Source of the DNA: Planctomycetota bacterium
GTDB lineage: Bacteria; Planctomycetota; Planctomycetia; Gemmatales; Gemmataceae
NCBI GenBank assembly: GCA_003669555.1
Contig: QWOS01000086.1
Coordinates: 1-50,819 of the forward strand
DNA length: 50,819 nt
Direction: 5' to 3'
Shown here piece after piece: positions 35,421 to 43,655 of the stretch. A model generated the notes under the pieces. The model was not told the origin of the DNA. It did no database searches and saw nothing but the letters and a program-made list of their open reading frames with translations. The stretch's first letter is position 1; the number at the start of each line of letters is the position of its first letter. Position numbers and translations under genes: made by a program.

Positions 35421-37016
35421 TCAGTGACTGATCTCCTCCTGCTTGTAGCCGCCGGTCGCCTTGAAGTAGATGAGCAGCAGCAAGTAACCCACTGCCATGA
35501 TGGCTGGCACCAGAGCGGTGACTTTCAGGGCTTCTTTGCCACCGGTCAAACGGGCCGCAACCACATTCTTTATATCTGTATCAGCGTTGGCCTTCTCTTC
35601 GGTATCCCACCAGGTATTGAGTTTGGTGAGATCCATGAGGAGCGACTCGTTCTTGCTCTTCCCTTCCTGTTTCGATACGAGTTCGAGATCTTTGGCAATT
35701 CCAAGTTTGAAGTCTTTCTTGCTCTTGTTCTTCTCGTAGTCCTCAAGCACAGCAAACTTGGAACCGTCCAGCCCGGCAATCGGGGGCAGGCCCGGGACAG
35801 GGGCACTTTTATTTTCCACCTTGAAGCGATCGTAGGCATCCTTGTTGGTTTCCTGCAAATTCTGGGTGGTGAAATAATCCTGCTTGTAGCCAATCACCGG
35901 GCCGCCCAGCAGTCCGGCTGAAAGCATGCCACAGCCACCCATGAAACCCAGCACCAGGGCCCCGCCCTTGGGGAAGCGTTCGCTGGCCACGCCGAGCATG
36001 GTGGGCCAGTAGAAGGTCTTGCCGACCCCGTAGATGGTGGCGGCAATCACACACATGTAAACCGTTTCAGTGGTGCCCAGCAGGTATAAGCCGGCTGTGC
36101 CGAACAAGGCACTGATGAACAACAACCCCAGTGGGTTGATCCGGTGGACAATGGGACCGGCAAAAAAGCGCAACACAAACATCAGGCCTGATGTCCAGAT
36201 GAACAGCCATAAACCAGCAGTCTTGCTCTCCAGGATGCGGCCGGTGATGCTGGAGATCCAACTGTCAGTGCCCAGTTCCACATAGCCAACCATGGCGTGG
36301 AGGAACAGGAGGAACAGCAACACAGGGGCGGCAAACTGGGCCAGCATAGTGCCGATTTCCACACCAGAAGCGGTCACTTCGGATTTGGGGAACTTTCTTC
36401 CCAGCATCAACACGCCGTAAGCGAGCGTGGGCACCACGAAGGTGGCAAGCTGGTATTCCCAGCGCACATTACCCAGCGTCTCGAAGAGCACACCCAAAAG
36501 GGCGCCGATAATCAGACCACCCGGCCAGCCTGCATGCAGGATATTCAGCCAATGGGTCTTGTTCCTGGGGAACAGGGTGGCGGTGAGTGGATTGATGACG
36601 GCTTCACAGGTGCCGTTACCTAGTGCAAACAACCACATGCCAATATTCAGGCACCAGAAAGCGCCGTCTTTGCCATATTGGTCAAACATAGTAGTTGCAA
36701 AAAAGGTGACGATGGCACTGGAGAAGTGGAACAGGAACCCCAGAACCATCAGCGGACCATAACCGATTTTGTCGGCAAAAAATGACAGGACGATGATGGT
36801 GATACCGAAACCGGTCAGGCCACCCCCGGTGATGGTCCCCAGCTCGGAAAGGGTAAAGCCATACTGGGCAGCCCAGTCACCCAGAATGGCAGCGCGGACC
36901 GAAAACCCGATGCCAGCAGCGATGAGGGTGAGGAAGCTGGCAATGAACAGCCACTTGTTGTTGGGACTGATGGCATCCGGATCGGATGGCGTGTTTGCAT
37001 AAGCGGGAGAGGTCAT
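35421..37016 (-). CDS. MFS transporter with a long extra loop near the C-terminus
   Basis: A 531-residue permease with about 12 membrane helices. The signature GYGPLMVLGFLFHF and ATLFPRNKTHWLNILHAGWP resemble the sugar-type (FHS/FucP-like) branch of the major facilitator superfamily, so sugar uptake is likely but unproven. Between the last two helices lies a hydrophilic insert of about 110 residues (around 390-500) rich in Lys/Asp/Glu, which is unusual for the family. A start at 37016 (MTSPAYA) is preferred because an ACGGAG site lies upstream; 37088 is an in-frame alternative. It is monocistronic, between two terminators. Confidence 0.8.
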   Translation of the reverse strand: MTSPAYANTPSDPDAISPNNKWLFIASFLTLIAAGIGFSVRAAILGDWAAQYGFTLSELGTITGGGLTGFGITIIVLSFFADKIGYGPLMVLGFLFHFSSAIVTFFATTMFDQYGKDGAFWCLNIGMWLFALGNGTCEAVINPLTATLFPRNKTHWLNILHAGWPGGLIIGALLGVLFETLGNVRWEYQLATFVVPTLAYGVLMLGRKFPKSEVTASGVEIGTMLAQFAAPVLLFLLFLHAMVGYVELGTDSWISSITGRILESKTAGLWLFIWTSGLMFVLRFFAGPIVHRINPLGLLFISALFGTAGLYLLGTTETVYMCVIAATIYGVGKTFYWPTMLGVASERFPKGGALVLGFMGGCGMLSAGLLGGPVIGYKQDYFTTQNLQETNKDAYDRFKVENKSAPVPGLPPIAGLDGSKFAVLEDYEKNKSKKDFKLGIAKDLELVSKQEGKSKNESLLMDLTKLNTWWDTEEKANADTDIKNVVAARLTGGKEALKVTALVPAIMAVGYLLLLIYFKATGGYKQEEISH

Positions 37017-37133
37017 GAATGGCTCCGTGGGACAAATCTCACTGTAACCCCCCGTAAGAAGGACGGGAGGAACCGATTGTCTGAACAACAGAGTGTCATA
37101 CTAATTGAGCACTTGGGTCGAGTCCAACAAAAT

Positions 37134-37157
37134 AGACCGCCCGGGACCGGACGGCCT
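37134..37157. terminator. Probable bidirectional terminator between sigma factor and MFS genes
   Basis: AGACCGCCC (37134-37142) and GGACGGCCT (37149-37157) form a nine-pair stem with two G-T pairs around GGGACC. T-runs flank both sides: GATTTTTC on the plus strand and ATTTTG on the minus strand. It should end the sigma factor transcript. Confidence 0.65.
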
Positions 37158-37191
37158 GATTTTTCATGAATGGATGCCGGGTGATGCGGCA

Positions 37192-37995
37192 TCAGGCCAG
37201 AACAGCCCGCAATTTGCTAAGTGCCCGGTGCTGCACCTGGCGAACGCGCTCCTTGGACAGGCCCAACAGTTTCCCGACTTGTTCCAGGGTGCCGGGTATG
37301 TGGTTTTTGTTATCCAGACAAAAACGACGGATCAGCACCAGCTTCTCGCGTGGCGAAAGGATCGTGGACGATACACCGAGAAATTCATCCAGCCGGATGG
37401 AGTAGGCGGAGGGTGGATCCATTTTGCAAGGATCCATATCTGTGTCGGCCAAAGACTCCAGAGGTACGCTGCGGGACAATTTGTCACCCTGGATTTTTTG
37501 GGATAAACGGGAAAGGGCTCGCATCAGGCAGGTGAAAGCGTAGGTACTGAACCGAATACCAATCCACGGATTGAAGGCGGCCACTGACTGTATGAGCACA
37601 ATGTGGCAGTCGCTGGTCATGTCATCAACCTGATTGGCCGGGGGCATCCAGCGACGGACGGCGCGGAAAATGAGTTTCCGGTTTCCCAAAACAATCAGAT
37701 CGCGCATTTGTTTGTACAGTTTTTTCCAGGCGGTTCGCGTAACGTCATCCTTGGCACGGCTTAAACGCCAAGCCGCATAGTGCATGCGACGGGAGCAGTC
37801 GCGGGTGATTTCATCCGGCATGTAATCGCCGGTGTATGCGGGAACCAGGGCCGCAGGTCCGTAAATCCGGTTCGCGTTGGATTTGCTGAAGCTGGCATGA
37901 ATGACAAAATAAATGCCTTCGGCAAGCTCTCGCTGCCTGGGAGTGGGCTTTGATGTGACTTGTTGATCGATCTTTGATGTGACTTGCTGAACCAT
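37192..37995 (-). CDS. Sigma-70 family RNA polymerase sigma factor
   Basis: A 267-residue sigma factor. Region 2 spans about 97-165, with FNPWIGIRFSTYAFTCLMRA as core-binding and -10 recognition helices. Region 4 spans about 213-265, with LSPREKLVLIRRFCL and the helix-turn-helix TLEQVGKLLGLSKERVRQVQ followed by HRALSKLR. Between them about 45 residues stand in for region 3, so it resembles group 2/3 sigma factors more than the short ECF type. The N-terminus carries two copies of QQVTSK, encoded by a 15-bp direct repeat. The start at 37995 has AGGAG seven bases upstream. It is divergent from a B12-binding regulator, which probably controls it. Confidence 0.85.
   Translation of the reverse strand: MVQQVTSKIDQQVTSKPTPRQRELAEGIYFVIHASFSKSNANRIYGPAALVPAYTGDYMPDEITRDCSRRMHYAAWRLSRAKDDVTRTAWKKLYKQMRDLIVLGNRKLIFRAVRRWMPPANQVDDMTSDCHIVLIQSVAAFNPWIGIRFSTYAFTCLMRALSRLSQKIQGDKLSRSVPLESLADTDMDPCKMDPPSAYSIRLDEFLGVSSTILSPREKLVLIRRFCLDNKNHIPGTLEQVGKLLGLSKERVRQVQHRALSKLRAVLA
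37948..37986. repeat. 15-bp direct repeat within the sigma factor N-terminus
   Basis: CTTTGATGTGACTTG occurs at 37948-37962 and 37972-37986, period 24 bases. On the minus strand it encodes the duplicated QVTSK of the sigma protein and suggests recent slippage. Confidence 0.85.
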
Positions 37996-38109
37996 GATAG
38001 TGCTCCTGGTGCTGCTCAAGCTTGCTCAGATGCCTGAAACGTCTAAAAATGCCGCATTAGGTCAACCCTTCAGGACTGTTTGCGACATTCAATCAAATCC
38101 ACACTGTTT

Positions 38110-38138
38110 ATTGAACGATTTGAACGATTGTCTGTCAA
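38110..38138 (-). promoter_or_regulatory. Predicted promoter for the sigma factor gene
   Basis: On the minus strand TTGACA (38138-38133, perfect -35) is followed after 17 bases by TTCAAT (38115-38110, four of six matches to TATAAT). The -10 lies about 115 bases upstream of the sigma start. Confidence 0.5.
38111..38128. repeat. Tandem TTGAACGAT repeat, candidate operator
   Basis: TTGAACGAT occurs twice without a gap (38111-38119 and 38120-38128), covering the -10 and most of the spacer of the predicted sigma promoter. A direct-repeat operator over a promoter is what a CarH/LitR-type MerR regulator could use; binding is inferred. Confidence 0.55.
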
Positions 38139-38327
38139 GGTTGTTTTGGGTGGCAAGGCTGGATATTTCGTAAATGATAGGATTTTATGCAAAAAATGCA
38201 GGTTAATGCTTTATCGGTGTCAATGATCGTTTTGGATGTTTTGTCTTGTTGAGGTTTTGCTGGTTATTCAGTTCGCTTTTCTTGATCAAACTGCTTATTA
38301 ATGTTTAGAAATTGTTGGTTGGGATTT

Positions 38328-39224
38328 ATGCACAGTTCCACACTTTTATCGCCCGCTGAGGCGGCAAAAATCCTGCTTGTCCATCAATCCACGATCAAAC
38401 GGTGGGTCGATGATGGTACGATTCCGGCCTCACGCACCTCCGGGGGGCATCGTCGTATCCTTCTGGGTGACCTTTTGCGTCTGGTTAGGGACAAAAAACT
38501 GCCTTCGGTGCAGCTGAATCCCGACATTTTGGGACCATGGACTGAAGGGACCGTCATAGCCGCGGAACCGGTGGAATTGATTCGCTCCAAAATGGAAAGA
38601 GCGCTTAAGTCCAACCAGCATGTTTTGGTCAGCCAAATCCTCATCCACTGCCTGGAAGGCGGTATGACGATTGAGCAACTGGGGGATTCGCTCATATTTC
38701 CCCTGATGTGCGAATTAGGCCATTCCTGGGTTTCAGGCGAAACCGAAGTTGCCGAAGAGCACCTCGTGACTTCGCACCTCCAGGCCGCCCTGGTGTCCAT
38801 CCGGAACCGATTGCTGCCTGTCGACGCATCGTCCCGGCCACTGGCCGTTGGTGCCTGTCCCGAAGCTGATTTTCATGTGCTGGGCAACCAGCTGGTGGAG
38901 CTGGTGCTTCTGCAAAATGGCTGGCAAGTGGTCAATATCGGTGGCAATACCCCACTGCCCAGCCTGGGGAAAATGCTGGAAAAATTGCGTCCAACCCTAG
39001 CCTGGGTGACTTGCACCACCATAGCTGATGTGGAAAAGTTCGTGGTGGAGGAGCATGCTCTCTATGAATTGGCCAGTCGCCTGAATATCGAATTGTATCT
39101 TGGTGGGCAGGCCCTGGTTCCCGAGGTACGCCGGCGTTTGCATTACCACTGGATCGGTGACACCATCAGCCAATTCAGCTTTGCCGCCCGTCGTTTGCAC
39201 CCCGGCCCAGGCTTCGGGGGATAG
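38328..39224 (+). CDS. CarH/LitR-like B12-binding MerR-family regulator
   Basis: A 298-residue protein. Residues 6-45 are a MerR-type winged helix (SPAEAAKILLVHQSTIKRWV, then RTSGGHRRI). Residues about 80-165 are the four-helix cap, with the W-x9-EH motif (Trp134, Glu144, His145) that in Thermus CarH (Trp131, Glu141, His142) surrounds the adenosyl group. From 172 follows a Rossmann-type cobalamin domain with D181-x-H183-x-x-G, where His183 would be the lower cobalt ligand, and GGNTP and GG260 in the nucleotide loop. CarH tetramers bind DNA in the dark with adenosylcobalamin and fall apart in light. The same behaviour here is inferred. The start at 38328 fits the family; it is divergent from the sigma factor. 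Confidence 0.85.
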   Translation: MHSSTLLSPAEAAKILLVHQSTIKRWVDDGTIPASRTSGGHRRILLGDLLRLVRDKKLPSVQLNPDILGPWTEGTVIAAEPVELIRSKMERALKSNQHVLVSQILIHCLEGGMTIEQLGDSLIFPLMCELGHSWVSGETEVAEEHLVTSHLQAALVSIRNRLLPVDASSRPLAVGACPEADFHVLGNQLVELVLLQNGWQVVNIGGNTPLPSLGKMLEKLRPTLAWVTCTTIADVEKFVVEEHALYELASRLNIELYLGGQALVPEVRRRLHYHWIGDTISQFSFAARRLHPGPGFGG

Positions 39225-39420
39225 GCATCCTCCGAACCTTCTTCCTCTCAAACCACCTGAGCGAACAAAAACCCATTCTGCCGGCGTGAGATCGGGGCTA
39301 GCCTTGCGGCTCCGTGCTTCCTCATCTTGATTCGCAGGGCCCTATCAGCTATTGGCTCGCTTCACCGGATCTTCCGGGTCTGACTCCCACCAAGTGTGGG
39401 TGCAAGGGCGGGTGCAATCC

Positions 39421-40815
39421 ATGGGCAGGGATTTCAACGAACGGCGGGCTGGAATCGTCAGATTGCCGGCGGGTGGCGAGGCAAGCCTGCTGGTTTGTTT
39501 TTCCATCCTTCTGGCTGGTTGCCAGACCTCCACCTCTCCTTCCAGCCGGGCAAGCGGTTTGGCCCGGGCTGGGCACTATTCTGAAATGCGTGAGCAAATT
39601 GCCAGGCTCGGTCAGACGAATCAGCTTCCCGGTGCCGGTGCTGTGGCGGGCGCTGGATCGGAGCAGGAGCAGCAAACAGCAGCGATGGTGGCCGACGAAG
39701 AGGCCAGTCGGTTCCGCGGGCAAGAACCCGATCTGCCCAGGCAGATCAGGCCGGCAGGTACCGTTCCCCCCCCTCTCACCCTGCCTCCTCCCCCTGCCAG
39801 TCTGGGTATTCCCACCACCGGGCCAAAAAAGAAGGCCGAAAATGCCAAGTTGAATGCCAGTGCCACATTGGGAACACCCGAATCGTTGAGCCTCGGGCAA
39901 CTGCATGAGGGCGGCGTGGTGGTGGCGACAGTGAATGGCCAAGCCATTCTGGAAGAGGAAGTTCGCCTGGCCATCATCCAGGGGGGCAGTGGAGATGGTC
40001 CGCCAGGAGCAGATCGTCGCAAGTTGGCTATCGACACTCTGGTGGATCGCGAATTGGTGGTGCAGGATTGCACCACCCGGCTCAGCAAGAATCCCCAGGC
40101 CCAGAAGTTTCTTGATAAAATGAAGGAACTTTCGTCCAAGGAATTCGAGCGCTACATCAAACAGATCAAGGATAAAAACCAAGTAGAAAGCGAAGAGGAA
40201 TTCGAGCGCACGCTTGAGGCTCAGGGGGTTCCCATCGACCTGATGCGTCGTCAATCCGAGCGTAACTTCATCGCCATGAACTACTTGCAGCAGCGAGTCA
40301 TGCCGGCCCTCGACCGCATTGGCAGGGCCGAGCTTGAAGAATATTACAATAGCCATCCAGATGATTTCCGCGTGTATGATTCAGTGCGCTGGCGCCATAT
40401 GTTCCTGGCTCGGGCCAGGTTTGCTACACCCGAGGAGGCCATGCGTGCCGCCGAGGCCCTGGCGGCGCGGGTGCGAGCCGGTGAGGATTTTGCCGAACTC
40501 TCGCGAAAAAACTGCCATGGCGACAGCGCCCTGCGGGGCGGGGAGGGGATTGGTAGACGAAGGGGGGAAATCAAGCCACCGGAGCTGGAGGCGATGCTTT
40601 TCAAGATGCGTCCTGGCGAAGTGGCCCCAGTGGTGGAATTACGCACCGGTTACCATATCGCGCAACTGGTTGATCGCGAATTCGAAGGGAAAAAACCCTT
40701 TGACGAAAAAATCCAGAAACAGATCCGGGCTCGTCTGCGCGAAGAGATTGCCCAGCGGGAAATGAAGGCGGTAGTGACCGATCTGAAGCGGGTCAGTGTG
40801 GTGGAATACCGCTAA
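39421..40815 (+). CDS. Parvulin-type peptidyl-prolyl isomerase lipoprotein (SurA/PrsA-like)
   Basis: About 464 residues. The N-terminus has a lipoprotein signal with LLAGC and lipid-anchored Cys34, preceded by a longer than normal N-region. A proline-rich linker follows (about 70-150), then a SurA-N-like helical part starting near VATVNGQAILEEEVRLAI. A PpiC rotamase domain at about 321-414 contains RHMFLARARFATPEEA, AGEDFAELSRKNCHGDS and GEVAPVVELRTGYHIAQLVD. It probably assists folding of exported proteins. The start ATG 39421 lacks a clear ribosome site; a TTG at 39352 is possible. The 196 bases before it hold no recognised feature. Confidence 0.85.
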   Translation: MGRDFNERRAGIVRLPAGGEASLLVCFSILLAGCQTSTSPSSRASGLARAGHYSEMREQIARLGQTNQLPGAGAVAGAGSEQEQQTAAMVADEEASRFRGQEPDLPRQIRPAGTVPPPLTLPPPPASLGIPTTGPKKKAENAKLNASATLGTPESLSLGQLHEGGVVVATVNGQAILEEEVRLAIIQGGSGDGPPGADRRKLAIDTLVDRELVVQDCTTRLSKNPQAQKFLDKMKELSSKEFERYIKQIKDKNQVESEEEFERTLEAQGVPIDLMRRQSERNFIAMNYLQQRVMPALDRIGRAELEEYYNSHPDDFRVYDSVRWRHMFLARARFATPEEAMRAAEALAARVRAGEDFAELSRKNCHGDSALRGGEGIGRRRGEIKPPELEAMLFKMRPGEVAPVVELRTGYHIAQLVDREFEGKKPFDEKIQKQIRARLREEIAQREMKAVVTDLKRVSVVEYR

Positions 40816-40939
40816 AATTCCCGGTGAAGCCAGCTTTTTCCAATCCGGGGTATCCCCGTTGGGATGGAAGCATGGTAAAATGACACCATCAGTCACTCAG
40901 GGGAGACTTTTCTTCCCTAACCCTTTTGGAGAATGCCTT

Positions 40940-41722
40940 ATGTCTGGAGCACTTTCCCAGCAATCGAGCAACCCTACCTGGCGAGCCTTCGATAACTACC
41001 GTGCCGAGGCGCCCACTTACCAAACCGCCATGACCATGTCGGGCGTGGTTGGCAAAACCACCGTGCTGCTGGGGCTCCTCCTGGCGGCGGGGGTCGCCTC
41101 CTTCGGTTATTGCGAAGGGCAGCTTGAGGCTGCCCGCAGCGGGCAAGCCGCTGGCGGCCACCTGGGCCTGATCTTTGGGGGTGGCATCGTTGCCTTTGTG
41201 GTGGCCCTGGTCCTGTCCTTCAAGCCCGCCTGGGCACCCTTGCTGGCTCCTGCATATGCCTTGCTTGAGGGGTTGGCCCTCGGCGGCGTGACAGCCTATG
41301 TAGAAACCATCAAGCCGGGTATCGGCGTCGAGGCCATCACCCTCACCCTGGGAATCCTCGGTGGCATGCTGTTCCTGTATTACAACGGCGTGCTGCGGGC
41401 TACACCCTGGCTCACCAAGGCCATCACGGCTTCCATGATGGCCATCATGGTCACTTATCTGGCTTCTTTTGTTGGGCGCATGTTGGGCTATGAAATCCCC
41501 TACATCCATGGAAATGGCCTGATTGGTATCGGTTTCTCACTATTTGTGGTGGGTGTCGCATCTTTTTCTTTTATCCTCGATTTTGCCAATATCGAGGCCA
41601 ATGTCTACCAGGGTGCCCCCAAGTTTATGGAGTGGTACTGCGGTTTTTCCCTGATGGTCACCGTGGTGTGGCTCTACATGGAAATTGTCAAGCTGCTCCT
41701 CAAGCTCAACTCCCGTGATTGA
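40940..41722 (+). CDS. Bax inhibitor-1/YccA family membrane protein
   Basis: A 260-residue membrane protein with seven hydrophobic helices. The family features are YQTAMTMSGVVGKTTVLLG near the N-terminus, PAYALLEGLALGGVTAYVE in the middle, and helices FLYYNGVLRATPWLTKAI and FILDFANIEANVYQGAPKFMEWYCGF (both given in part) at the end, with the Asp residues typical of BI-1. YccA-type proteins interact with FtsH in E. coli and others act as pH-sensitive ion leaks; which applies here is unknown. GGAG lies nine bases before the ATG at 40940, and a terminator follows. Confidence 0.85.
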   Translation: MSGALSQQSSNPTWRAFDNYRAEAPTYQTAMTMSGVVGKTTVLLGLLLAAGVASFGYCEGQLEAARSGQAAGGHLGLIFGGGIVAFVVALVLSFKPAWAPLLAPAYALLEGLALGGVTAYVETIKPGIGVEAITLTLGILGGMLFLYYNGVLRATPWLTKAITASMMAIMVTYLASFVGRMLGYEIPYIHGNGLIGIGFSLFVVGVASFSFILDFANIEANVYQGAPKFMEWYCGFSLMVTVVWLYMEIVKLLLKLNSRD

Positions 41723-41744
41723 TCCGGCCCCTTCCCAGTAACTC

Positions 41745-43121
41745 TCATCCAGCCCCGGGGGGATTCTCCCGGGGCTGTTCCTTTTCGTCGGGCAAGGTTC
41801 CATCCAGTTTCAGGCCGGCAAACTCGGTGCCTGCGGCAAATCGGCGCACCAGTGGCGTGGTCATGACGGTGGTCACCACAGCCATGATGACCAGGATGGT
41901 GAACATGCTATCAGGCAGCACGCCCAGTTCCATGCCCACATGAATGACAATCAGCTCCATCAGGGCGCGCGTGTTCATCAGCAACCCGAGGATATTCGCT
42001 TCCCGCCAGGAAAAACCGGTGTAGCGAGCGGCTACCAGGCAACCTCCCCATTTACCGACCACGGCCGCACCCAAAACCGCCACCGCGGCCAGAACGGGTA
42101 CTACGCCGCTCAGGGTGCCTATCTGGGTGCGGAGGCCCGTGGAGGCAAAGAAAATGGGCAAAAAGAAGGCGGTCACGAACAAGCGCAGATTTTTTTGCAC
42201 CACCATGGCCAGTTCCCGCTCGCCGGACAGGATTGCACCGGTGAGGAAGGCCCCAAAAATGGCAAAAATACCGATCCAGCTGGTGGCGGCAGCCGCGCCA
42301 AAGATGGTGATCATCAGCACGGCTAGCAGTGCCAGGCTGGGTTGCCCCTGGTTTTTTGCCAAAAGCCACCGGGTGATATGGGCCAAAACCGGCCTCACCA
42401 CCCAAACCATCAGAGCCAAAAAGGCTAGTGATAGTCCAGCCATTGTGCCCAGGGACGAGGCCGAGTAGGTGCCGCCCTCGATCTGGGCATGCGCGAAGCC
42501 TGCCACCGTGGCGAGAAATATCCAGCCCGAGGCGTCGTCAATGGCGGCGGATGTGATGGCGATGGTGGCTAGCCGTGTGCGGGCTACCCCCCATTCCACC
42601 AACAACCGCCCCAGGATAGGCAGAGCAGTGATTGACATTGCCACACCCATGAACAGACAAAAGGTGAAGGGGGGCGGGGGTTTTTCCATCGATTGGGTGA
42701 GAGGGCCATGCAAAACCTGCCCCAAGGCAAAACCCAGGCCAAATGGCAGGGCCATGCCTGTCAGCGAGATGGCGGCGGTACCCCATCCGGAAACTTTCAA
42801 ATGGGAGAAATCAAATTCCAGACCAATGAGAAACAGCAACAGCACCAGACCTATCTGGCTAAGTACCTTGATGACGAGTGGCAGCGTGCCGCCTGGCAGC
42901 CCCTCCACGGACGGATTGGTAAAATGCGCAAAACCCGCCGGCCAAAGCGCGGCCAGGCAGGAGGGGCCAAACAGGATGCCAGCCAGAATCTCACCCACCA
43001 CCTCGGGCTGGCCCAGACGCAAGGCCACCCAGCCACCCAGCCTGGCGATGGCCACCAGGAAGGCCAGGAGGGGCAAAAGGTGCAGCATCAGCACCTCGAT
43101 ATCAATTTTCCCAGTATGCAT
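41745..43121 (-). CDS. CPA2-type cation/H+ antiporter (KefB/NapA-like)
   Basis: A 458-residue protein with about 12 membrane helices. PEVVGEILAGILFGPSCLA near the start and AIDDASGWIFLATVAG (with the Asp-Asp pair typical of CPA2 exchangers) identify the family, as does ILGLLMNTRALMELIVIHVG. There is no C-terminal RCK/KTN domain. It should exchange Na+ or K+ for H+. It starts three bases after the MarR stop, with GGAG eight bases upstream of its ATG, so the two form an operon. Its last codons overlap the terminator of the convergent BI-1 gene. Confidence 0.85.
   Translation of the reverse strand: MHTGKIDIEVLMLHLLPLLAFLVAIARLGGWVALRLGQPEVVGEILAGILFGPSCLAALWPAGFAHFTNPSVEGLPGGTLPLVIKVLSQIGLVLLLFLIGLEFDFSHLKVSGWGTAAISLTGMALPFGLGFALGQVLHGPLTQSMEKPPPPFTFCLFMGVAMSITALPILGRLLVEWGVARTRLATIAITSAAIDDASGWIFLATVAGFAHAQIEGGTYSASSLGTMAGLSLAFLALMVWVVRPVLAHITRWLLAKNQGQPSLALLAVLMITIFGAAAATSWIGIFAIFGAFLTGAILSGERELAMVVQKNLRLFVTAFFLPIFFASTGLRTQIGTLSGVVPVLAAVAVLGAAVVGKWGGCLVAARYTGFSWREANILGLLMNTRALMELIVIHVGMELGVLPDSMFTILVIMAVVTTVMTTPLVRRFAAGTEFAGLKLDGTLPDEKEQPRENPPGAG
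41750..41784 (+). terminator. Terminator of the BI-1 gene, inside the antiporter 3-prime end
   Basis: CAGCCCCGGG (41750-41759) pairs perfectly with CCCGGGGCTG (41768-41777), followed by TTCCTTTT. The stem encodes part of the antiporter C-terminus on the other strand. Confidence 0.75.
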
Positions 43122-43124
43122 GAG

Positions 43125-43601
43125 CTAGCTCCAGGGGCTGCTGTCGGGTTCGTGGGGCATTCCGGCAAGCTTGAGCAGGCTGTTTAATTCGGCGAGTTGG
43201 GCGGCGCTCAGGTGTCCCACCTGGCGTTCATGGAGCAGGCCGATGGGGGTGGCCATCGCCTTGAGCAGGGCCAGGCCTGCCGGGGTGATGCCCACCTCCA
43301 CCACTCTGCGGCTGGTGGTGGAACGGGCCCGGTGGATGAGTGCGTTTTTTTCCAGGCGATCGAGCAGGCGGGTGATATCTGGTGCGTGCGAAATGAGCCG
43401 GCGGGCAATTTGCAAGGTTGGCATGGTTTCTGGGTGCCGAGCCTGGAGCAATCGCAGGGTGTTGTACTGCTGGCTGGTGATACCATGGCTGGAAAAGAGT
43501 TCCTCTTCCAGCATGCTGAGGCGGTCGTGCAGCCGCCAGATGCGGAGGTAAGCCTCCTGGTGGGCCGAATCAAATATCCGGGAGCTTTTTTGCCGTGCCA
43601 T
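43125..43601 (-). CDS. MarR-family transcriptional regulator
   Basis: A 158-residue winged helix-turn-helix protein. HGITSQQYNTLRLLQARH, then MPTLQIARRLISHAPDITRLLDRLEKNALIHRAR form the recognition helices, followed by the wing STTSRRVVEVGITPAGLALL. These are the standard MarR landmarks. The gene runs into the antiporter gene three bases later, so it probably regulates that operon, in response to a small ligand that cannot be told. A palindrome at 43640-43655 upstream of its start is a candidate autoregulatory operator. No strong ribosome site is seen. Confidence 0.85.
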   Translation of the reverse strand: MARQKSSRIFDSAHQEAYLRIWRLHDRLSMLEEELFSSHGITSQQYNTLRLLQARHPETMPTLQIARRLISHAPDITRLLDRLEKNALIHRARSTTSRRVVEVGITPAGLALLKAMATPIGLLHERQVGHLSAAQLAELNSLLKLAGMPHEPDSSPWS

Positions 43602-43639
43602 CCTGGAAATCTAGCAAAGCGAAAGCATGTTCGCCAGAG

Positions 43640-43655
43640 AATTGTTCCAACAACT
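43640..43655. promoter_or_regulatory. Candidate MarR operator
   Basis: AATTGTT-CC-AACAACT has six of seven pairs and lies 39-54 bases upstream of the MarR start, the size and place expected for a MarR operator. Confidence 0.45.

Larger units (their letters stand above)
38020..38327. other. Divergent regulatory region between sigma factor and B12-regulator genes
   Basis: About 300 bases without a gene, markedly more AT-rich than the surrounding DNA. It contains a sigma70-like promoter toward the sigma gene, a tandem 9-bp repeat over it, an inverted AACGAT copy at 38226-38231, and a TTGATCAA palindrome at 38282-38289 about 40 bases before the regulator start. Confidence 0.65.
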
